Shown one piece after another: positions 58,595-64,000 of a stretch of 64,000 bases of DNA. The stretch covers positions 248,001 to 312,000 of the forward strand of contig JAXHLS010000002.1 in the NCBI GenBank assembly GCA_034522055.1, read 5' to 3'. Every line of letters begins with the position of its first letter. Positions within the stretch are counted from its first letter, which is position 1. The position numbers were made by a program, and so were the translations under genes. Under the pieces are notes generated by a model, which saw only the letters and a list, made by a program, of their open reading frames with translations, was not told the DNA's origin and made no database searches. This DNA is from Gammaproteobacteria bacterium (lineage in GTDB: Bacteria > Pseudomonadota > Gammaproteobacteria > JAABTG01).

Positions 58595-59323
58595 ATGTGC
58601 CGACTCGTGATCGAAATGCCCGCCATCTCCGACCTGGCGCTGCAATCCATGATCCGCGTGGTCGATGAGAACGACGAGACCCAACGCATCACGGACGAGG
58701 AGTCCGGCCCCATCCCCCTGGCCTCGGCCCTCTCGGATTTCTTCCAGCTCACCTCCGGCATCGAGCACTCGGAGCAGGAACCGGATCAGGAGGCCCTCTC
58801 CGAACTCGCCGATTACGGCCTGGACCTGCTGGACAGGCTCTCCTCGCAACTACGCCAGCTGGACATCCATGACCAGGCCGACAACATGGCGTGCGTGTTC
58901 GTCTCCACCGCCGTATGGTTCGCCCGCCGCGGCGCGACGCTGCGCAACCTGGACGGCACCGCGGACGGCTTCGCCCGGGTGATCAACGGCACGTCGGAAT
59001 CAGGCAAGCTGGCCACGCTGGCCCAGCTCATCGACGCGGTCCAGGATGCGACCGCCGACGAGATCAAGATGGACGAGGATAAGAGCAACCCGTGGCGGCC
59101 GTGGCGGGTGCTGACCCTGAACTCCGGCATCGCCGCCACCCGCGCCCTGGACACGGACCTCATGCGCGCCACCTTCGACAGAATGGGCCGCCGGCTCCCC
59201 ACCGACCTGCCCGGGTTCTTCGCCGACGGCAAGCGCCAGATGGACGCCCAGGACGTCCCCCAGCCGGTGCGTGACGTGATGACCGAGTACGCGGGGAAGT
59301 GGCCCGACAAGGCCCTGCACTAA
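58595..59323 (+). CDS. hypothetical acidic protein
   Basis: 242 aa (ATG 58616, MPAISDLALQS, is an alternative start). Acidic and helical, no membrane segment or signal. Features: SELADYGLDLLDRLSSQLRQ, ACVFVSTAVWFARRGATLRN, PWRPWRVLTLNSGIAATRAL. Looks like a real gene by codon use, without a family I can name. Lies in the insert with the broken hicBA. Confidence 0.72.
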   Translation: MCRLVIEMPAISDLALQSMIRVVDENDETQRITDEESGPIPLASALSDFFQLTSGIEHSEQEPDQEALSELADYGLDLLDRLSSQLRQLDIHDQADNMACVFVSTAVWFARRGATLRNLDGTADGFARVINGTSESGKLATLAQLIDAVQDATADEIKMDEDKSNPWRPWRVLTLNSGIAATRALDTDLMRATFDRMGRRLPTDLPGFFADGKRQMDAQDVPQPVRDVMTEYAGKWPDKALH

Positions 59324-59871
59324 ATAGCTGTTCCGAAATCCAGATCACCGAACCGTTCGGAGGTGAGCACAGTTAACCTGTAGATACTCCGTTTCCGGTC
59401 AAGCAGTCTGTGGGTCGGTTGCTCTCGGCAACCGACATCCGCGGCCGCAAAGCGCCGAGTTTCCGTCGGCTGCCAAGAGCAGCCGACCTACGCCTCTGTC
59501 CTTCTCCCCAGGGGAAATGGGAAAGGGGAAATGGGAAAGGGGAAAAGATTACCACCCGTGCGTCCGCTCTGCTGACGCCGAAACGGTCGATCCGCTGCGC
59601 CTTTTCAAACTGCCACTCCTCCCTGACCTTCTCCCTTTTCGCGTCATTTCGCGTCTTTCGCGGTTACGCTTTTTGTAGGTCGGGATTCATCCCGACATTC
59701 AAACAGGTTCCCTGGCCTTCTTGGCGCCTTGGCGATCTTGGCGAGAGGAAATTCTCCTCTTCTACACCCACGAATTCTGCTGACGAGCCATTTTTTCGCG
59801 TCATTTCGCGTCTTTCGCGGTTAAAAGGCTTTTTTCGTGTTTCACGGCCACCACGGCGCCGCGGGAAGACC
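59324..59871. repeat. repeat-filled gap at the right side of the insert
   Basis: No gene. Contains GTCGGCTGCCAAGAGCAGCC-type arms (59467), two CGCGTCATTTCGCGTCTTTC copies (59640 and 59797), a GTCGGGATTCATCCCGAC palindrome (59679) and a segment from there to about 59785 (ending GAGAGGAAATTCTCCTCT) that duplicates 21743-21850. Confidence 0.75.
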
Positions 59872-60702
59872 TCACCCCTTCACCGCACCCGCCGTGAGGC
59901 CGGCGACGATGGGGCGCTGGAAGGCCACGATGAGGGCCACCACCGGGACGGTCACCACCATCGAGGCGGCGGCGATGGAGCCCGTGGGCAGCTCGAAGCG
60001 GGAGCTGCCGGTGAAGAAGGCGATGGCCGCCGGCACGGTGCGAGCGTCGTTGGTGGAGGTGAGGGCGGCGGCGAACAGGAAATCATTCCAGGCGAAGATG
60101 AACACCAGGATGGCGGCGGTGAACACGCCGGGGGCGGCCAGGGGCGCGATGACATGGCGGAAGGCCTGCCACGGGGTGGCGCCGTCCACGCGCGCGGCGC
60201 GCTCCAGTTCCCAGGGCACCTCCCGGAAGAAGGCCGCCAGGATCCAGATGCCCAGGGGCAGGGTGAAGGTCATGTAGGGGAGGATGAGCCCGGCCCAGGT
60301 ATCGAACAGGCCGAGGACCCGCCACATGTCGAACAGGGGGCCGATGATGGCCACCGGCGGGAACATGGCGATGGCCAGGGCCGCCCCCAGCAGCAGGCCG
60401 CGGCCGCGAAAGCGCAGGCGCACGATGGCATAGGCGGCGAGCATGGCCAGCATCACCGACAACAGGGTGGAGATGGCGGCGATGCCCAGCGAGTTGGCCA
60501 GGGCGGCCGGGAACTGGGCGTCGGCGAAGATGGCCCGGTAGTGCTCCAGACTGAGGCGGGCGGGCACCAGGCGACCGTCGCCGAGGTCTGCCGCCGGCTT
60601 CAGCGACAGGGCGGCGATCCAGGCCATGGGCAGCAGGGCGTAGACCAGCACCACCGCCACCCCGGCGCGCCAGAACAGGGCCTCCATGGTGCGTCCGTTC
60701 AC
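59872..60702 (-). CDS. MalG-type sugar ABC permease
   Basis: 276 aa, six helices. Binding-protein-dependent transport motif EAA: VPWELERAARVDGATPWQAFRHVIAPLAAPG near 160-190. N-terminal helix VAVVLVYALLPMAWIAALSL. Overlaps the malF-type gene by 4 bp. Subunit of a CUT1-type sugar importer (maltose, trehalose, sucrose or alpha-glucoside type). Confidence 0.95.
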   Translation of the reverse strand: MNGRTMEALFWRAGVAVVLVYALLPMAWIAALSLKPAADLGDGRLVPARLSLEHYRAIFADAQFPAALANSLGIAAISTLLSVMLAMLAAYAIVRLRFRGRGLLLGAALAIAMFPPVAIIGPLFDMWRVLGLFDTWAGLILPYMTFTLPLGIWILAAFFREVPWELERAARVDGATPWQAFRHVIAPLAAPGVFTAAILVFIFAWNDFLFAAALTSTNDARTVPAAIAFFTGSSRFELPTGSIAAASMVVTVPVVALIVAFQRPIVAGLTAGAVKG

Positions 60703-61574
60703 GGCTGGGTCCGCCGCGCCAGGTCGAGGCCGAGGCCTTTGACGAACAGCCAGGCGATGGCCACCACGCAGAGGAATATGAGTACCGACACCGCCGAGCC
60801 GAGGCCCAGGTTCAGGCGACCCATGAGGGTCTCGTAGCCCACCACCGAGACCGTCTCGGTGCCCTGGGCGCCGCGGGTCTGCACGTAGACGGTGTCGAAG
60901 ATACGGAAGGCGTCAAGGGTACGGAACAGCAGCGCCACCAGGATGGCCGGTCTCATGAGGGGCAGGGTGACGTGGCGGAAGCGTTGCCAGGCCGAGGCCC
61001 CGTCCACCCGCGCCGCCTCCAGCAGCTCCCGCGGCACCAGGGTGAGGCCGGCCAGCAGCAACAGCGCCATAAAGGGGGTCGTCTTCCACACCTCGGTGAG
61101 GATGATCACCAGGAACGCGGACCAGCGCTCCCCCAGCCACGCCTGGTCCACCCCCAGCCACGGGTTCACGAAGCCGGACACGGGGTCGAAGGCGAACTTC
61201 CAGGCCAGGGCCGCCACCACCGTAATGACGGCGTAGGGCACCAGCACCGCGGCCCGCAGGGTGCGGCGCAGGAACAGGGCGCGGTGCATCATCAGCGCCA
61301 GGGCCATGCCCAGCACCAGCTCGATGGCCACCGAGCCCACGGTGATGAACAGGGTATTGGCCAGGGACTGCCACCACACCTCGGAGCCGAGGACGCTGAC
61401 GTAGTTGTCCAGGCCGGCGAAGCCACGGCGGGCAGGGAAGCGCAGGTCGTAGTGGAACAGGGACAGCCCGATGGCATGGATCAGCGGCCAGGCCGTCACC
61501 GCCACCATGGCCAGGGCCGCGGGTGCGCACAGCAGCCAGCCCAGGCGCTCCTCCGGGCTCACCCTTCCCTTCAT
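60699..61574 (-). CDS. MalF-type sugar ABC permease
   Basis: 291 aa from ATG 61574 (MKGRVSPEERLGWLLCAPA). Six helices; EAA motif VPRELLEAARVDGASAWQRFRHVTLPLM near 187-215. First helix LLCAPAALAMVAVTAWPLIHAIGLSLF. Pairs with the downstream MalG-type gene and is preceded by the binding-protein gene (10-bp gap). Confidence 0.95.
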   Translation of the reverse strand: MKGRVSPEERLGWLLCAPAALAMVAVTAWPLIHAIGLSLFHYDLRFPARRGFAGLDNYVSVLGSEVWWQSLANTLFITVGSVAIELVLGMALALMMHRALFLRRTLRAAVLVPYAVITVVAALAWKFAFDPVSGFVNPWLGVDQAWLGERWSAFLVIILTEVWKTTPFMALLLLAGLTLVPRELLEAARVDGASAWQRFRHVTLPLMRPAILVALLFRTLDAFRIFDTVYVQTRGAQGTETVSVVGYETLMGRLNLGLGSAVSVLIFLCVVAIAWLFVKGLGLDLARRTQP

Positions 61575-61584
61575 GGCTGGCCCT

Positions 61585-62838
61585 TCACAACAGGCCCTCG
61601 GAACGCAGGGCGCGACCCACTGCCGCCCGCAGGCGGGCCAGGTCCCGCTCCGGCTCGATGGCCGCCATGGGGTGAAGGGTACGGCTGATGGCCAGGGAAA
61701 CGTCGTTGTAGAGGGGGGTGCGGGGGCGCTGCACGGCATCCTCCAGGGTGGCACGCAACAGGTCAGCGAAGGGAAAAACCGCCCTCACCACGGGTTCGTC
61801 GTAGAGGGCGGCGATGGTGGGCGGCAGCCCGCCGCGGGCCGCTGCCAGGCGCTGGTTGTCGGCGGCGGCGATGCATGCGGCGGCCTCGAAGGCCAGTTCC
61901 GGGTGACGGGTGTGGGCCCCCACCCCCAGATTGATACCCCCCAGGGTTACCCGGCTGGGGCGCCCCGGCACCACCGCCGGCCAGCGCGCCCAGCCCATAT
62001 TCTCGGCCACCGCCGGGGCATGGGCCCGGGCGCTCGGCCAGACATAAGTGTAGTTGACCATGAAGGTGGCGATGCCCGCCTCGAAGGCGCGCCGCCCGTG
62101 GTCCTCCCGGGCATTGGCCAGGCCCGGGGGTGCCGCGGGCGAGGTGGCCAGCCGGCGCATGGTGTCGAGGGCGGTGAGGGTGGGTCCCCGCTCCAGGGAT
62201 ACCGCCTCGCCGTCCGGCGTCAATACCGACCCGCCGGCGGAGGCCAGCAGGGCGGTGAAGAACACCGTGAAGCCCTCGTAGCGCTCCCCCTGGACCTGGA
62301 TGGCACCGGGGGTACCGAGGGCCTCGGCCAAGTCCAGCATCTCACCCCAGGTCGCCGGCGCCTCCTCCACGCGGTCGCGGCGATACCACAGCAACTGGGT
62401 GTTGGTGGTGAAGGGCGCTGCCCACAGACGTCCATCGTACCCGGCGCTCTGAAGGGGGGCCGCCAACCGCCCCCGGCGGATGGCGTCGGCCTGGTCCTGC
62501 GGCCACGGCAGCAGCCAGCCTGCGGCGGCGAATTCCGGCGTCCAGATGACGTCCATGCCCATGAGATCGATGGCCTCGTCCCCCGCCGCCAGGCGCCGCA
62601 CCAGTTGCTCGCGTTGCTGGGAGGCGTCCGTGGGCAGGGGCGCGATGACCACCTCGTAGGCCCCGCCGGCGGCCTCGGTGCAGTGCCGCGCCGCCTCCTC
62701 GAAGGCCCCGGAAGGCTCGTCGAAGACGTACCAGTGGAGGGTGGGCGCCTTGTCGGTCGACTCGGCGCAGGCGGCGAGCAGCAGTGCCCCGGCGAGGGTC
62801 GTGGGGATCGCTAAGAGATGGCGGATGACGGACGGCAA
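61585..62838 (-). CDS. sugar ABC transporter substrate-binding lipoprotein
   Basis: 417 aa from TTG 62838, the only start that gives a proper N-terminal lipoprotein signal (LPSVIRHLLAIPTTLAGALL, then LAAC). Family 1 extracellular binding-protein features: DLMGMDVIWTPEFAAAGWLLP, GYDGRLWAAPFTTNTQLLWY, MVNYTYVWP, LGGINLGVGAHTRHPELAFE. An open frame continues upstream through the minisatellite but would bury the signal peptide, so it is rejected. No ribosome site is visible because the start abuts the repeat array. Confidence 0.9.
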   Translation of the reverse strand: MPSVIRHLLAIPTTLAGALLLAACAESTDKAPTLHWYVFDEPSGAFEEAARHCTEAAGGAYEVVIAPLPTDASQQREQLVRRLAAGDEAIDLMGMDVIWTPEFAAAGWLLPWPQDQADAIRRGRLAAPLQSAGYDGRLWAAPFTTNTQLLWYRRDRVEEAPATWGEMLDLAEALGTPGAIQVQGERYEGFTVFFTALLASAGGSVLTPDGEAVSLERGPTLTALDTMRRLATSPAAPPGLANAREDHGRRAFEAGIATFMVNYTYVWPSARAHAPAVAENMGWARWPAVVPGRPSRVTLGGINLGVGAHTRHPELAFEAAACIAAADNQRLAAARGGLPPTIAALYDEPVVRAVFPFADLLRATLEDAVQRPRTPLYNDVSLAISRTLHPMAAIEPERDLARLRAAVGRALRSEGLL

Positions 62839-62961
62839 TGGTGAATGGTGAATGGTGAATGGTGAATGGTGAATGGTGAATGGTGAATGGTGAATGGTGA
62901 ATGGTGAATGGTGAATGGTGAATGGTGAATGGTGAATGGTGAATGGTGAATGGTGAATGGT
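62837..62961. repeat. 7-bp minisatellite, 17 full copies plus 6 bases
   Basis: Unit AATGGTG on the plus strand (CACCATT on the minus), uninterrupted from 62837 to 62961. Its last unit overlaps the TTG start of the binding-protein gene. Because 7 is not a multiple of 3, unit loss or gain would shift any frame or promoter spacing crossing it. 62962-63198 holds no recognisable gene. Confidence 0.97.
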
Positions 62962-63198
62962 CTGCAGCAAAACCCGGGGCGCGGGGATCGTCAAGGTCTG
63001 GAGCGCGATCACTCCCCGGGGAGGCTCAGTGCCACAGGTCGCTAATGCGCCAGCGGGGCGGGGTCTCCCTGGGCGGTCGAGGTAAACTTCGTACTCCCGC
63101 CTGCATGACAGGGCCAACCGGGCAGGGAGTGGGACCGATTGAGCCCGCCAGGGCACCGCCATCACTGACGGTCCATGCCACCGCCCTTGGGCTTCGGA

Positions 63199-63510
63199 TC
63201 AATCCTCCAGGCGCCAGCGACGGGCGCGCAACCGCTCCAGTTCCTCCAGCAGGTCGAGGGCCAGGGCCGCCCCGGCGGCGTTGACGCCGAGATCCCTTTC
63301 CAGGCGCAGGGCGCAACGGACCCGGTAGACGCTCACCCCGCGGAAACGCCAGCCCCGCGGGTCGCGCCCCAGGGGCTCCGCCACGCCCTGCTCCACCAAC
63401 TCGAACACATGCTCCGCCGGCACCCCACAGCTGCGGCAGAGTTCGCCGAGGCTCAGTTCCACCTCTTCCAGCACCTCGCCGGTCATCAATGACAACACGT
63501 CTCCAGCCAT
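63199..63510 (-). CDS. cbpM: CbpM-like chaperone modulator (MerR-type)
   Basis: 103 aa. MerR-like N-terminus: LSLGELCRSCGVPAEHVFEL, VEQGVAEPLGRDPRGWRF, then VYRVRCALRLERDLGVNAAG and ALALDLLEELERLRARR. This matches CbpM, which binds and inhibits the DnaJ homologue CbpA. Located 6 bp downstream of the cbpA-type gene, the usual cbpAM order. Confidence 0.88.
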   Translation of the reverse strand: MAGDVLSLMTGEVLEEVELSLGELCRSCGVPAEHVFELVEQGVAEPLGRDPRGWRFRGVSVYRVRCALRLERDLGVNAAGAALALDLLEELERLRARRWRLED

Positions 63511-63516
63511 GGCTCG

Positions 63517-64000
63517 TCAGCCTCCCATGTGTGCCCGTGGATTGAAGGCCAGAGCCTGCTCCATCTGGCGATAAGCGGCCTTGGCCGCCTCGGTGTCCGC
63601 CGGTGGCAGGGCCACATTCAGTACCACGTAAAGGTCGCCCGGCCTGGGCCCCGGGATACCCCTGCCCTTCAGGCGCAGTTTACGCCCGTTGCCGGAACCG
63701 GGGGGTATCTTGAGGTCCACGGCCCCCGTGGGCATGGGCACCTTCACCGTGGCCCCGAGGGCCGCCTCCCATGGGGCCACGGGCAGTTCCATCACCACGT
63801 CCCTGCTCTCCACGTGATAGAGGGGGTGAGGACGGAACTCGATCTCGAGGTAGAGGTCTCCGGCCTCGCCCTGGCCCATGCCGGCCCCGCCCTGACCGCC
63901 CAACCGGATATGTTGGCCCTGGCGCACACCCTTCGGTATGCGCACGTTGAGGGTGCGCTCCTGCACCCGCGGCCGGCCGTCCGGCCCCAACTCCGTGTGG
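63517..64000 (-). CDS. cbpA: CbpA-type DnaJ homologue, C-terminal part (cut by window edge)
   Basis: The frame is open to the window end (about 160 codons). It shows the DnaJ C-terminal substrate-binding domains: RTLNVRIPKGVRQGQHIRLG, GDLYLEIEFRPHPLYHVESR, DVVMELPVAPWEAALGATVK, LRLKGRGIPGPRPGDLYVVL. No zinc-finger repeats occur in the visible part, consistent with CbpA rather than DnaJ. The J-domain lies beyond the right edge. Confidence 0.9.
   Translation of the reverse strand, partial: HTELGPDGRPRVQERTLNVRIPKGVRQGQHIRLGGQGGAGMGQGEAGDLYLEIEFRPHPLYHVESRDVVMELPVAPWEAALGATVKVPMPTGAVDLKIPPGSGNGRKLRLKGRGIPGPRPGDLYVVLNVALPPADTEAAKAAYRQMEQALAFNPRAHMGG

Noticed and set aside
62837-62961. Possible iteron-type origin
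   Set aside because: A 7-bp perfect uninterrupted unit without spacing, DnaA boxes or rep gene fits a minisatellite, not iterons.
62839-63165. Upstream extension of the sugar-binding protein through the minisatellite (IHHSPFT repeats)
   Set aside because: Would place the lipoprotein signal over 100 residues inside the protein; the TTG at 62838 gives a normal signal peptide.

Overview
The window is a high-GC bacterial chromosome segment with dense, tightly packed genes, many coupled by 4-nt GTGA or ATGA overlaps. The gene content (CheZ together with CheD, a PAS-GGDEF-EAL protein, HemY, amylosucrase, NikR, cyanase, an SQR-like flavoprotein) and the many dispersed palindromes of the GTCGGGCTTCAGCCCGAC type point to a free-living gammaproteobacterium, perhaps a chemolithotrophic or sulfur-associated lineage. 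That placement is inference. I saw no rRNA, tRNA, CRISPR array, transposase or phage gene.

Layout. (1) Positions 232-16582, minus strand: one long chemotaxis operon. In transcription order it runs PAS-GGDEF-EAL, cheA, cheW, a tiny ORF, a soluble globin-PAS-PAS-PAS chemoreceptor, a ParA ATPase, a STAS protein, cheR, cheD, cheB, cheY, cheZ, a sensor kinase lacking its H-box, a NarL-type regulator, an orphan PAS protein, and finally amylosucrase. (2) 17161-23379, minus strand: a LOV-like HisKA_2 kinase with an ANTAR antiterminator, a 2Fe-2S flavoreductase, an AhpD-like protein and TetR gene that share one operator motif, and a lone cyclic-nucleotide-binding protein. (3) 23682-34901, mostly plus strand: an AttEFGH-like ABC/lipoprotein operon, a short GreA/Rnk-like protein, cyanase, an SQR-like oxidoreductase, NikR with a His-rich CbiO-type ATPase, and a GNAT-C39 peptidase fusion beside an RLAN/RimK-type ATP-grasp ligase. 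(4) 35237-40295, plus strand: eight overlapping genes (membrane peptide, FtsX-type permease, ATPase, HHHCPFC polytopic protein, TlpA thioredoxin, zinc-ribbon-like mini protein, SafE-like exporter, NosL). This is the best candidate here for a little-described metal/thiol trafficking system. (5) 40417-43735: a 131-bp tandem repeat array, an unrecognised conserved protein, palindromes, a decayed gene and two tiny membrane proteins. (6) 44090-54845, plus strand: alpha-glucan phosphorylase, an exonuclease-like protein, HemY, a degenerate Rieske-like Tat protein, a CNB-GAF-GAF-PAS adenylate cyclase, a secreted phosphoesterase and a patatin. (7) 55361-62961: a ferritin-like protein, then a sugar ABC transporter whose malK-type gene is separated from its permease and binding-protein genes by a repeat-bounded insert holding a broken hicBA pair and a hypothetical gene. 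A 7-bp minisatellite sits exactly at the start of the binding-protein gene. (8) The right edge holds cbpM and a truncated cbpA.

Connections. Amylosucrase, glucan phosphorylase and the sugar ABC transporter suggest sucrose/alpha-glucan storage and turnover. The globin receptor, ParA and full Che set suggest a ParA-positioned cytoplasmic array sensing O2 or NO. The cyclase and the lone CNB protein suggest cAMP signalling. The repeat families mark the intergenic breakpoints.
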